Assembly: GCA_963922455.1 (NCBI GenBank)
Contig: CAWUIO010000001.1
Location: 1-64,000, forward strand
Source: CAWUIO01 sp963922455
Lineage (GTDB): Bacteria; Bacteroidota; Bacteroidia; Cytophagales; Microscillaceae
DNA: 64,000 nt
Direction of reading: 5' to 3'
Below are positions 17,763 through 26,752 of the stretch, piece after piece (within the stretch, counting starts at the first letter, position 1; each line of letters starts with the position of its first letter). The notes under the pieces were generated by a model, which did not search any database, was not told the DNA's origin, and saw nothing but the letters and a program-made list of their open reading frames with translations. Made by a program: the position numbers and the translations under genes.

Positions 17763-17901
17763 AAAGTAATCGTACCAGCCAATATCAATATCTTTCAATC
17801 AATCTATGGGAAGATGCATTTTACACTTGTGTATAATGTAGGCCATAATCCACTTTTATCACTATAACACTATCGTGCCTGTCACAAAGTGGCAGCACAT
17901 A

Positions 17902-17954
17902 CGTGATGTGCTAACCTGATCAGCCAGGAACTAAGCATACATAGGCACATCACG
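17902..17954 (+). other. Inverted repeat directly before the sensor gene start
   Basis: CGTGATGTGC (17902-17911) and GCACATCACG (17945-17954) are perfectly complementary, with a 33-base loop. The right arm ends three bases before the ATG at 17958. In RNA this hairpin would hide the ribosome-binding region of that ATG. Alternatively the true start is downstream (17988 or 18048), or the dyad is an operator. Confidence 0.5.
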
Positions 17955-17957
17955 CAC

Positions 17958-19997
17958 ATGCATACTGACTTGATACTACTTTGTATAATGGTTTTTTCAG
18001 AACCAATACAAAAAAACAACGGGTACCATTTCTTACAAAGCGACACTATGATTCAAAAACCAGCCAACTTTTTTCAAAAAAGATGGAAATTAGATGCCTT
18101 TGATTCTCAAGGACAAATTCAGAATCAACGGAATCAATTGATCGATGCCTTCAATTTTTCCTCAGGAGTATTTATGATTGATACTCGCGGCTATATCAAA
18201 TACATCAATCAAAACTTTTGTAAATTCTTGGGCTATCGGCAGTATGAACTCCAAGGCAAAAAGTACAAAATGCTACTAGACCAAAGCGAGGAAGGAAATC
18301 TCTACCCAGGGATGTTCCATATGCTGAAGGAAGGACAAGTTTGGAAGGATGAGGTAGCGTACTTAGACAAGACAGGGCAAGTCTTTTGGGCCAATTTACA
18401 CGTATTGCCCTATCGTAATGCCCAAGGGATAGTAAGCCAGTTTATGGGTATTGTGCAAGATATTACGCTTCAAAAATTATACGAACAACAAGTATATCTC
18501 CAAGGTAAAGACAAGCAAAAACTCCACAAGCATCAAGAACAGTTAAACAAGCAAATCAACTACTACGAATCCAAACTCCGGTATTTTACCCATAAACACA
18601 CCTTTCAAATTTTTGAGATAGATTTTCAAGGTAAAATATGCCACACCTCCCGGCAAGATATGATTTCTTGGGAAGGGAAATCTATTTTTGATTGGATAGA
18701 GCCCGCTTTTCATCGTCGGTTTAAAGTCTGCTTAGACAAGGCATACACGCTAGGGGAAGCACAAATCGCAGAGCTTAAAGCTAGCTCAGCCCGTGGGGAA
18801 CAAAAGCAGTACCGCTACTGGATGAGGCCCGTCCTGAACGAACGCAAACGTATTGACAACCTCTTGCTCATCGCCGAAGATATCAGTGATCACCGGCAAA
18901 ATAAACTGCGTCAAAAAATTACCTACCGGATCGCCCAATTAACCGGCAACCGCAAAACCGATCGTCATACCCTCTTTAAATCCCTCCACGAAGAAGTAAA
19001 AAGACTTATTCAGGCCGAAGAAATGTACATCGCCCTGTATGACCGAGATAAAAAATGGGTGGATTTTCCTTATTTTCAAGGGGAAGAATTAAACTCCTCT
19101 GTTTTTCAATCCCGAAAAGCCGCCCGAGGGATTACCGAGATGGTCATTCAGTCCCACCAAAGTATCTGGATTGGCCCCAAAGGAAGTGGGGCCGATCGCT
19201 TCTCTGATGAAAACCTAACCGACTTTGGAAAGGCTCCACCCAATTGTATTGGGGTGCCCATGCTCGTAGACGGACAAATTATTGGCATGCTTGCCATTGG
19301 CTCTCCCCTAGCCCATTCGGTCTATTCCCCCGACGATATTCGGTTTATGGAGTTTGTGGCGGCTCAATTGGGCGCTATGTTTGAGCGGGAACAAGTACAA
19401 GAAGACCTTGAAAAAAGAGAGGAATACTTTCGGGCCCTAACCGGATATTCCCACGACTTTACAATCGTGGTTAACCCAAATTTTCAAATTGTTTACATCA
19501 GCCCCTGTTTTGAGCGAATCAGCAAATCACCGGCAAAAAGTTATTACAGCCGTGATATATTGGTCTTAGTGAGCAGCAACCGGCGAGCCGAAGTTCTCTC
19601 CTTATTGCAACGATGCCAGCAGAGCAATGAAGTGTTGAGTGAAGAAATGCAATATTGTTTAAATGGAGAAGATGCCTGGCTAGAAATACGCATGAGCAAT
19701 CAACTGGAAAACCCCGCGATTAAAGGCATCATAATCAATGTTCGCGATATTACCCAGCGTAAGCTTACCGAAGAAACCCTCAAAGAAAAAAATGAACGGC
19801 TTTCTCGATTCGCGTATATCAACTCCCATCACGTGAGAGGCCCCCTAACGAATATACTGGGCTTGGTTTCCCTTCTCGAGCAAGACTACCAAGGCCTCGA
19901 CCCCAATCTCATAAAATTATTGCGTCAAACAGCCGATGAGCTGGACCAAGTCACCCGAAAAGCCAATGACGTGTTATATAAAATAGGCAAGGCGTAG
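17958..19997 (+). CDS. PAS/GAF sensor with histidine phospho-acceptor helix but no ATPase domain
   Basis: Cytoplasmic sensor of up to 679 residues. The order is PAS (about 40-175, FSSGVFMIDTRGYIKYINQ), a second PAS-like region (about 200-310), GAF (about 320-480, with IGVPMLVDGQIIGMLAIG), a third PAS (about 490-605), then a dimerisation/phospho-acceptor helix pair (INSHHVRGPLTNILGL). The protein ends about 50 residues after that histidine, so the HATPase domain is absent. No remnant follows; a structured repeat begins 20 bases after the stop. Similar short forms occur in other Bacteroidota sensors and may relay phosphate or dimerise with full kinases. ATGs at 17988 and 18048 are alternative starts. 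Confidence 0.8.
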   Translation: MHTDLILLCIMVFSEPIQKNNGYHFLQSDTMIQKPANFFQKRWKLDAFDSQGQIQNQRNQLIDAFNFSSGVFMIDTRGYIKYINQNFCKFLGYRQYELQGKKYKMLLDQSEEGNLYPGMFHMLKEGQVWKDEVAYLDKTGQVFWANLHVLPYRNAQGIVSQFMGIVQDITLQKLYEQQVYLQGKDKQKLHKHQEQLNKQINYYESKLRYFTHKHTFQIFEIDFQGKICHTSRQDMISWEGKSIFDWIEPAFHRRFKVCLDKAYTLGEAQIAELKASSARGEQKQYRYWMRPVLNERKRIDNLLLIAEDISDHRQNKLRQKITYRIAQLTGNRKTDRHTLFKSLHEEVKRLIQAEEMYIALYDRDKKWVDFPYFQGEELNSSVFQSRKAARGITEMVIQSHQSIWIGPKGSGADRFSDENLTDFGKAPPNCIGVPMLVDGQIIGMLAIGSPLAHSVYSPDDIRFMEFVAAQLGAMFEREQVQEDLEKREEYFRALTGYSHDFTIVVNPNFQIVYISPCFERISKSPAKSYYSRDILVLVSSNRRAEVLSLLQRCQQSNEVLSEEMQYCLNGEDAWLEIRMSNQLENPAIKGIIINVRDITQRKLTEETLKEKNERLSRFAYINSHHVRGPLTNILGLVSLLEQDYQGLDPNLIKLLRQTADELDQVTRKANDVLYKIGKA

Positions 19998-20017
19998 ATT
20001 TATAAAATGCTTCATTT

Positions 20018-20147
20018 GGGGCTGCCCCCGGCGAAAAGCCAAGCTAACCATAGCCCATAGAGTGCCGCCGGGGTCGGGCTTTCGCTACTCGCTGCCTCTC
20101 CCCGCCAGGCCCACACGAGCTCAAACAGGCCGCTCTATCCCTCAGCC
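20018..20147 (+). repeat. Structured intergenic element, copy 5 (G type, forward)
   Basis: Begins GGGGCTGCCCCCGGCG and ends ATCCCTCAGCC. The internal stem pairs CCCCGGCG with CGCCGGGG. The conserved box TCGGGCTTTCGCTACTCGC and GAGCTCAAACAGGCCG are intact. It sits between convergent genes and ends five bases before the tag stop codon region. Confidence 0.9.
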
Positions 20148-20151
20148 AAAT

Positions 20152-20706
20152 TTATACCTGCATCCAGGCAGGCTTGTGTTTGAGCACTTCTGCATAGATA
20201 GGACAAGTCTCTTCGTGGGCCCCTGGTAAATAGCCGGTACTCATCAAAAACTCCCCCGTAATCTCGCCCCCCGTAAAAGTGAAAGTCTTTTTGAATAATT
20301 TTACCCATTCGGTTTTATTTTTAGGAGAGTGCTTATCCAACCAACTTTTAAAAGAACTGTATTCGTCCTGGATCTCTCTGATTTTACGGGCATTGTGTAT
20401 GGCTGCATTTACCTTGAGCTTGTTTCGGATAATACCGGCATCTTGCAAGAGCCTTGCCCGGTCGGCTTCTTCGTAAGCGGCTACGCGAGCGATGTCAAAA
20501 TTGGAATAGGCCCGCCGGAAATTGTCTTTTTTATTCAAAATCGTTGTCCAAGAAAGTCCTGCTTGATTGATTTCCAAAATGAGCCGGCCGAAGAGGGCAT
20601 TATCATCAACTAATGGGAAGCCGTACTCTGTATCGTGGTAGATCTGGTGAGCTTCATTCAGCTTGCCCAAAAGGACAGCCTGGCAATAGGTAGATGGTTT
20701 TTCCAT
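20152..20706 (-). CDS. tag: DNA-3-methyladenine glycosylase I
   Basis: Base-excision repair enzyme that removes 3-methyladenine from alkylated DNA. The 184-residue protein has the family length and hallmarks: YHDTEYGFPLVDDNALFGRLILEINQAGLSWTTIL near the N-terminus, a central helix-hairpin-helix region (DAGIIRNKLKVNAAIHNA), and a C-terminal GAHEETCPIY that supplies His and Cys ligands of the Tag zinc site, with an N-terminal Cys8 as a possible further ligand. It is monocistronic, convergent with the PAS/GAF sensor, with a structured element between their ends. The upstream region holds another structured element. Confidence 0.93.
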   Translation of the reverse strand: MEKPSTYCQAVLLGKLNEAHQIYHDTEYGFPLVDDNALFGRLILEINQAGLSWTTILNKKDNFRRAYSNFDIARVAAYEEADRARLLQDAGIIRNKLKVNAAIHNARKIREIQDEYSSFKSWLDKHSPKNKTEWVKLFKKTFTFTGGEITGEFLMSTGYLPGAHEETCPIYAEVLKHKPAWMQV

Positions 20707-21246
20707 ATTCTATGATATACGATTTTTTTGGAGCGACCACACATGAAGTGTTTTATTCATCAATAATTAAAGAAATCTTGCTAGAGGGTACCTCACTCGC
20801 CTGTATGCTGGCTTTACAAGTATCTAGCTGAATTAGAAATGTATTTGTTCCCAAACTTGGCTGAGGGATAGAACGGCCTGTTTGAGCCCGCCGCTGGCAT
20901 GCGGGAGGCCGGCGAGTAGTGAAAGCCCGACCCCGGCGGCACATAAGGAGCCTATTCACCCCAATGTATACCGCCGGGGGCAGCCCCTAAGAGGGCATAT
21001 TATTTATAAAAAACAGCAATTCTTCTGGTTTTTTGCCCTATTCCTAGTAAATTCCCCTAATATTATCTCGAATAAGTAATAATATCGTATGTAAACGTAC
21101 TTACAACAGTTTTTCTAATTTCGCATACCGCCCCAAGCCTTAGCGTTTCGTTTATTTATAGGATCTTCTCCTTACACCAGCATATCATAAACCTACGAAT
21201 TTAGCTCTAGAAACCTTGGTGTTTCTTTGAGAAAAACGATATATAT
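20707..21246. other. Divergent intergenic region with one structured element
   Basis: Apart from repeat copy 6 this 540-base region between divergent genes shows no gene. The right part (20988-21246) is AT-rich and should hold the promoter of the propeller/SpoIIE gene, but no clear TTG/TAnnTTTG pair was found. Confidence 0.5.
20859..20987 (-). repeat. Structured intergenic element, copy 6 (G type, reverse)
   Basis: On the minus strand it begins GGGGCTGCCCCCGGCGG and ends ATCCCTCAGCC. The internal stem pairs CCCCGGCGG with CCGCCGGGG. The second stem uses CTCGCC with GGCGGG, where copy 1 has CTCGCT with GGCGAG. Unlike most copies it sits between divergent genes, so it is not simply a transcript end. 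Confidence 0.9.
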
Positions 21247-24200
21247 ATGACTGGCATACATCGCTTACTTACCTTTATTTTAACTGGCTTCTTTTACCTT
21301 TTGCCGGCATACGTAGTCTGGGCCCAAAAAGTAGACCTGCCCTTGCAACATCTTAGTGAAGGGCTTTCTCATAACAACGTACGGGCTATTTGTCAGGACA
21401 AAGAGGGGTATTTATGGGTAGGAACGTTTAACGGGCTCAACCGATATAATGGCTTAGGTTTTGAAAACTTTTTCTACGATCCTAAAAACCCCAATAGCCT
21501 TCCCCATAATACCATCAATAAAATTATTGAAGACCGGCAAGGTGCACTCTGGATTGCTACTGAACAAGGGGGGCTGGCCCGTTTCGAACCTAATTATCAG
21601 GGGTTTAGGGTTTGGAACGAAGACAAGGAACCTGGCCAGCAAATTCTGGACAATCAAGTTACAGATTTGTATGAAGACTACGCAGGGAATTTATGGATAG
21701 CCACAAATAAAGGCTTAAACTATCTGGGCCCAGATCGCGAAAAGGTGTATAGCTTATCGGCTTCTTTTCCTCCTCAATACCAAAAAGATAGTCCGGTATA
21801 CGCTGTACTAGAAGATAAATTAGGAAAATTATGGATTGCCAAGGAGGAAGGCCTTTTTATGTATTTTCCCCAAGAAAAGAAAATACGGGCCCTCAAAGAT
21901 AGATCCTCCCAGCTGGTACAAGCCGGCATAGCCCGCGAAATGCTTATAGATAAAAAGGGTACAGTTTGGATCGCTAGTGACAACCAAGGGGTCTTTATGG
22001 TACAGGAAATAGCTCAAGGAGAAGTGGATTATCACCAGTTTACTCACGATGAGGAAGATCAGAAGAGCTTAGGTTCAAACCGGGTCCTAGCCCTTATGAT
22101 GGATCATCGGGGCCGCATTTGGTTGGGCTTGGAAAATGGGGGCGTGCACTTGTATAATCCAGAGGAGAAAAACTTTTACCGCTACGAATCAGATCCCAGG
22201 GACCCTTTAACGCTGCGCAATAATTCGGTGTGGGAACTGTATGAAGACCAAGAACACCGCCTTTGGGCAGGTACTTTTAATCAGGGCTTAAGTGTTTATG
22301 ATGTTAACTTTCGTAAGTTTTCGCACATCAAACAAAATCCCTTACAAGAAGACGGCTTACAGCAAAATTCCGTTACAGCTTTTTTGGAGACAGATGAGGG
22401 CAAGGTTTGGATAGCTACCGATGGGGGAGGGGTCACGGTTTGGGATAGAAAACGGAATGTCTTCAAAACCTATCAACACGATCCCCAAGACCCCCAGAGT
22501 TTGTCAAGCAATGCCGTCCTGAAAATAATGCAAGATACAAAAGGACAAATTTGGTTGGTTGTTTTTGGCGGGGCTTTGAATAGGTATGACCCCATTGAGG
22601 ACCGCTTTGTTCATTATAACTACCAAGGAGAAAAACTTTATGACGATAGTTTTGATGAACAGTTTGGCCTAGGGGAAGATAGCCAGGGCCGAATCTGGGT
22701 AGCTCCTAAAGGATGGGGGGTGGCTTATTGGGACCCTATAGATCAATCTTTTAAGGTATTACCCGTGGACGAGAAGGGCCAAAAGGGTGTTTTTACCCCA
22801 TCTACCAGCACTTTATTGGTAGATTCCCGAGATAATATCTGGGTAGGAGGTTGGGACTCTGGATTGTCTAGGATTATACCACAAAAAGATGGGAAATTTC
22901 TCTACAAATTTTACAAAGCAGACCCAGATAAGCCCAAAAGGCTGAGCCATGGCCTGAGCAATCAGATTTATGAAGACCAAAAGGGGAGGATTTGGGTCGC
23001 GACTAAATCTAAACTTAACCTCTTTGATCACGAATCTCAAACCTTTCGTAGTTTTGGCAAGGCTGATGGATTACTCAATGAATTTATCAACGCTATTGTC
23101 CAAGACAAGACGGGCACGTATTGGGTAACCAGTAATAAGGGCTTGTTTAAGATGACCGAAACCGATGAGGGGCAATTTGAATTTCGGCGCTATGACCAAA
23201 ACGATGGCCTGCAAGGCGATGTGTTCTTACGCGGCTCAAGCTATTTGGGGCCAAGTAATACGGTCTATGTCGGAGGGTCTAATGGTTTTAATTACTTCCA
23301 ACCAGAGGCGGTTGCCCTGGATACCAACGGATGCTCCGTGGTGCTTACCGGTTTGAAAATCTTCAACCGTGCTGTTGAGGTAGGAATGGAACAATCACCC
23401 CTTTCCGCTCATATCAGTCAGGCGGCCGAAATCACTTTAAACTACGATCAAACAGTTTTTACCATAGAGTATATTGGGCTTAATCTCACGCACTCAGAAA
23501 AAAATTCCTATGCCTATCGCTTGGTGGGCTTTGATAAAGATTGGAATACGGTTGGTTCACAAAGGGCCGCAACCTATACCAATCTGGATGCAGGCACCTA
23601 TGTCTTTGAAGTTAAAGCGGCCAACCACGATGAGGTATGGTCTAAAAAAATCACGAGCATAAAAATACGGGTATTGCCCCCGTGGTGGGAGGCTTGGTGG
23701 TTCCGTGCCATACTGGCCATTATGATTATCCTCACAGCCTATTCTTTCTACCACTACCGGGTAAACCAGCTTAGAAAAAACCAAGTGATCTTGGAAAAAA
23801 AAGTGCTTGAACGTACCCGAGAATTATATGAAAAAAATGCCGAAGTACAGGCCCAGGCCGAAGAACTCTTTCAACAAACCGAGGAATTGGCATCGCAGAG
23901 AGACTATATTGAAACCAAAAGTGAAGAAATAAGCCTTAAAAACCAACAGATCAATCATAGCCTGAATGCCGCGTTTACCATCCAACACGCCATCCTACCC
24001 CACACAAAGCAGCTAGATCATACTTTAAAAGAGTATTATGTGTTATATCGGCCCAAGGATGTCGTTTCGGGCGATTTTTACTGGCTCACCACCGTAGAAA
24101 AACCCTCAGAAGATACACCGACTCACTTTATGGCCGCAGTAGATTGCACAGGCCACGGCATACCGGGAGCCTTTATGACCCTAATTGGCAACCGTTCTCT

Positions 24201-24729
24201 AGACAAAATTGTGAAAGGTTTGCATTTGTATGCCCCTTCAGAAATTCTATATAGACTCCATAAAGAAATCCGTCAACTTCTGAGGCAGGAGGATACCCAT
24301 AATAATTTTGGTATGGACATGGCCCTACTCTCTTGGAGACAAGTAGATGACGAGTCCTTCAAAATTACTTTTTGCGGGGCCAAAAATGACTTGTATTACA
24401 TTAGTTCTCAGGATAATGCGCTCAAGAAACTAAAAGGCGACCGGAGAGCTATTGGAGGTGAGCAGAATGAATCAATCCCTTTTACAGACCAAGAATTGCA
24501 CTTGCCTAAGGGGAGTATGGTGTATCTTGGCACAGATGGTTTGGAAGACCAAAACGACCCTAAAAGAAAACGCTTTGGCCGGAAAAGCTTGGAGGACTTA
24601 CTCATCAGCCACCATCAAAAACCATTACATGAACAACAAGAAATCCTGGAAGAAGCTTTAGACAAGCATAAACTGGGAAGCCCGCAAAGAGATGACATCC
24701 TTTGGATGGGATTTCGTTTGGGGGTTTAG
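21247..24729 (+). CDS. Two-component-type propeller receptor with SpoIIE/PP2C phosphatase output
   Basis: Membrane receptor of 1160 residues. A signal peptide (1-26) leads to a long periplasmic sensor made of repeated propeller blades of the type DxxGxLWxAT/GT (about 30-740), giving two seven-bladed propellers. A Y_Y_Y domain follows (about 740-800), then one membrane helix (WWFRAILAIMIILTAYSFYHY, about 810-830) and a coiled coil. The output is a SpoIIE-type Ser/Thr phosphatase (about 930-1160) with metal-site motifs GDFYW, DCTGHGIPGAFM, GMDMALLS and GTDGLEDQ. Such outputs usually act on partner-switching anti-sigma pathways rather than two-component phosphorelays. No partner-switch genes are adjacent. 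Confidence 0.92.
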   Translation: MTGIHRLLTFILTGFFYLLPAYVVWAQKVDLPLQHLSEGLSHNNVRAICQDKEGYLWVGTFNGLNRYNGLGFENFFYDPKNPNSLPHNTINKIIEDRQGALWIATEQGGLARFEPNYQGFRVWNEDKEPGQQILDNQVTDLYEDYAGNLWIATNKGLNYLGPDREKVYSLSASFPPQYQKDSPVYAVLEDKLGKLWIAKEEGLFMYFPQEKKIRALKDRSSQLVQAGIAREMLIDKKGTVWIASDNQGVFMVQEIAQGEVDYHQFTHDEEDQKSLGSNRVLALMMDHRGRIWLGLENGGVHLYNPEEKNFYRYESDPRDPLTLRNNSVWELYEDQEHRLWAGTFNQGLSVYDVNFRKFSHIKQNPLQEDGLQQNSVTAFLETDEGKVWIATDGGGVTVWDRKRNVFKTYQHDPQDPQSLSSNAVLKIMQDTKGQIWLVVFGGALNRYDPIEDRFVHYNYQGEKLYDDSFDEQFGLGEDSQGRIWVAPKGWGVAYWDPIDQSFKVLPVDEKGQKGVFTPSTSTLLVDSRDNIWVGGWDSGLSRIIPQKDGKFLYKFYKADPDKPKRLSHGLSNQIYEDQKGRIWVATKSKLNLFDHESQTFRSFGKADGLLNEFINAIVQDKTGTYWVTSNKGLFKMTETDEGQFEFRRYDQNDGLQGDVFLRGSSYLGPSNTVYVGGSNGFNYFQPEAVALDTNGCSVVLTGLKIFNRAVEVGMEQSPLSAHISQAAEITLNYDQTVFTIEYIGLNLTHSEKNSYAYRLVGFDKDWNTVGSQRAATYTNLDAGTYVFEVKAANHDEVWSKKITSIKIRVLPPWWEAWWFRAILAIMIILTAYSFYHYRVNQLRKNQVILEKKVLERTRELYEKNAEVQAQAEELFQQTEELASQRDYIETKSEEISLKNQQINHSLNAAFTIQHAILPHTKQLDHTLKEYYVLYRPKDVVSGDFYWLTTVEKPSEDTPTHFMAAVDCTGHGIPGAFMTLIGNRSLDKIVKGLHLYAPSEILYRLHKEIRQLLRQEDTHNNFGMDMALLSWRQVDDESFKITFCGAKNDLYYISSQDNALKKLKGDRRAIGGEQNESIPFTDQELHLPKGSMVYLGTDGLEDQNDPKRKRFGRKSLEDLLISHHQKPLHEQQEILEEALDKHKLGSPQRDDILWMGFRLGV

Positions 24730-24768
24730 TTTGATTTTTAAGCCTTTAAGATGCCTTTTTTTCTAGCC

Positions 24769-24791
24769 GCAAAAAAAATAATTTTTTTTGC
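24769..24791 (+). terminator. A/T-tract hairpin, possible terminator
   Basis: GC followed by eight As, a TAA loop, eight Ts and GC forms a perfect 10-bp dyad about 40 bases after the phosphatase gene stop. The U-tract would favour release, but the stem is weak, so the role is uncertain. Confidence 0.4.
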
Positions 24792-24857
24792 AGCGTTTTG
24801 ACCCAGCCCTAGTCTTAAAGACAAAACCAAACAAATTTTTTTCTAAAAACAATTATT

Positions 24858-25742
24858 ATGAAAAAGTTTATAAGCAAACTTGGAGTGATTTGCTGTGCCC
24901 TAGCCGCCATTATCGCTTGTGAAAATAATGAGGAAGTAGATCCTAGGGAGCCTGAACAGCCTACCCAAGAGGAAATGGAATCGGCTTTTGCTACGTACCA
25001 ATCACTTGACCAGATGTGGAATAGTGCCAGTGAGGAAGCCAGCAAGACGTATGAGGATACCAACAGTGTATTTACTGAACTTGAAATTAAATCGGATGAG
25101 GATTGTGTAGACTTTACCTTACTGGTCAGCACCGACTCCCTGCCCACTCTGGGATTTGAGAGCTATGCTGCCTACACCCGTATTATTATCGATTATGACC
25201 AAGCCGGATGTGGCAGTGATAGCACCATTACTGGAGGAAGCATAGAGATTTATATGGCAGGTTTGCTGGAGAATCGTTGGAAGGACTCGATTGTTTTTAA
25301 AAATGTACAGTATCCTAATGGTAGCCAACTCGATGGATATCGTACGAGCGCTTTGGTTCCCGATGAGAGCAGCTTGTTTAATCGGGTGTTCCAAATAGAT
25401 GTAAACGGAACCGTGACTTTGGCCAACCAAAAGGAGTACCAATGGATTTCTTCAATACGGGATGTCCAAAACGCCCTGTTGAGCCCAGAAGGTACCTTTG
25501 AGCGCTTTGGCACGGCCACGTATACCGATGTAGCGGAAAATTACAGCATTAATGTGACTTCCATTGAGGCCCGCCAAAGAAAAGCGTCGTGTGATCCAGC
25601 CTACCGCTATGTGGTAAAAGGAAAAGAAACGATCAGTGATAACCGCTTTTTGAACTTCCAGATCGACTACGGAGACGGTACTTGCGACAATGTGGCTACG
25701 ATCATTCCACCTTTCGGACAAGCCTTTGACATCGAGCTATAA
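24858..25742 (+). CDS. Hypothetical lipoprotein
   Basis: Lipoprotein of 294 residues with signal LGVICCALAAIIACEN, the Cys at about 21 being the lipidation site. An acidic linker (NNEEVDPREPEQPTQEE) follows, typical of Bacteroidota lipoproteins exported to the surface. The rest is beta-rich with several cysteines (EDCVDFTLL, QAGCGSDS, SCDPAYRY, GTCDN) but matches no family I know. A strong hairpin terminator lies 37 bases after the stop. It lies 128 bases after the propeller/SpoIIE gene and may be separately transcribed. Function unknown. Confidence 0.8.
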   Translation: MKKFISKLGVICCALAAIIACENNEEVDPREPEQPTQEEMESAFATYQSLDQMWNSASEEASKTYEDTNSVFTELEIKSDEDCVDFTLLVSTDSLPTLGFESYAAYTRIIIDYDQAGCGSDSTITGGSIEIYMAGLLENRWKDSIVFKNVQYPNGSQLDGYRTSALVPDESSLFNRVFQIDVNGTVTLANQKEYQWISSIRDVQNALLSPEGTFERFGTATYTDVAENYSINVTSIEARQRKASCDPAYRYVVKGKETISDNRFLNFQIDYGDGTCDNVATIIPPFGQAFDIEL

Positions 25743-25779
25743 GTTTTTCATAACACCCTAATACTGTTATCTTTTCTTG

Positions 25780-25811
25780 ACAACGTGCCCCTTTTGGAGG
25801 CACGTTGTTTT
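25780..25811 (+). terminator. Rho-independent terminator
   Basis: ACAACGTGCC and GGCACGTTGT form a perfect 10-bp stem with a 9-base loop, followed by TTT. It lies 37 bases after the lipoprotein stop. Confidence 0.8.
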
Positions 25812-25848
25812 ATGTATGGCGATGGCTTTAATTAAGTAAATTTTACCT

Positions 25849-25976
25849 GGCTGAGGGATTGAACGGCCTGTTTGAGCCCGCCGCTGGCTTGCGGGAGGCC
25901 GGCGAGTAGTGAAAGCCCGACCCCGGCGGTAGATTTGCGTATTTTGGATAAGAAAGGCCTCGCCGGGGGCAGCCCC
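25849..25976 (-). repeat. Structured intergenic element, copy 7 (G type, reverse)
   Basis: On the minus strand it begins GGGGCTGCCCCCGGCG and ends ATCCCTCAGCC. The internal stem pairs CCCCGGCG with CGCCGGGG. It lies between convergent lipoprotein genes, downstream of an ordinary terminator, so termination is not its only possible role. Confidence 0.9.
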
Positions 25977-26035
25977 TCATGAACTTTAAAAATGGATAAA
26001 AAACGGGCATATCCCCCCACACCTTGGCTTATCGC

Positions 26036-26560
26036 TTAGGGACTGCTTAAGGGGACATAGGTTTCCCGGCTTAGGGAAGGATTTGTGGTGCCTAACTGCC
26101 TTTGTAAGACGAGAGAATCGGCCGAAATGCTTAAAATATCGTAACTAAGGGCTATGTTGAGAAAGTTTTCCTGGATTAGGGTGATAATGGTTTCGTCTTG
26201 ATTAAAAAACCATTGTCCGGGCAAGGTTTGGATTTCTGTACCATTACAGCGGCTAGCTCCTTCATCAAAAAGCATCGTGCCGTCATTCATAAAGATAAGC
26301 AAGTCATCTCGCTCACATTCTTCCTGATCGGCATACCAATCGGTAATGGGGGGGCCAAACAATTCGCGGGCCCGGGCGGGGTCTACGGTAAAAGATTGTA
26401 AAATCCAGGCTTTTCCCACCAGTAATTGTTTCTGGCTAGGTGGCAAAGGGGCGGGAGCAGGATCTTGGCTGGTACAAGCGATAGCTAGGCCAAGGCATAG
26501 GCCCACTCCTAATGTTACTTGGCTAATTTGTTGTTTGACTCGGGTAAAAAAGAAGTGCAT
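26036..26560 (-). CDS. Lipocalin-like lipoprotein
   Basis: Small lipoprotein of 174 residues. The signal ends LCLGLAIACTSQ, with Cys as the lipidation site. The mature part begins with a proline-rich linker and then LLVGKAWILQSFTVD, a layout typical of the lipocalin-like domains of Bacteroidota (a short K-W start, then beta strands such as LLIFMNDGTMLFDEG and GQWFFNQDETIITLI). The fold assignment is by resemblance only; ligand and role are unknown. It is on the same strand as the STN-barrel/FecR/FecI genes but separated from them by structured element copy 8. Confidence 0.65.
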   Translation of the reverse strand: MHFFFTRVKQQISQVTLGVGLCLGLAIACTSQDPAPAPLPPSQKQLLVGKAWILQSFTVDPARARELFGPPITDWYADQEECERDDLLIFMNDGTMLFDEGASRCNGTEIQTLPGQWFFNQDETIITLIQENFLNIALSYDILSISADSLVLQRQLGTTNPSLSRETYVPLSSP

Positions 26561-26584
26561 AGGTTTTTAAATTGTTGTTTTTTA

Positions 26585-26725
26585 GGGGCTGCCCCCATTC
26601 CACTTAAGCGTGGACGTGAGCAGTGCATGGTCCACGCTTAAGTGGAATGGGGTCGGGCTATCGCTACTCGCCGGCCGGCCCACATACCAGCGGCGGGCTC
26701 AAACAGGCCGCTCTATCCCTCAGCC
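26585..26725 (+). repeat. Structured intergenic element, copy 8 (G type, forward, long arm)
   Basis: Begins GGGGCTGCCCC and ends ATCCCTCAGCC. The internal stem is a perfect 23-bp inverted repeat: 26593-26615 pairs with 26630-26652 around a 14-base loop. This is the longest stem in the family. The arm sequence is unlike the GC-rich arms of other copies, yet every base is matched. Confidence 0.92.
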
Positions 26726-26752
26726 AATTACTTCATAATTTTCCATAAGTTT

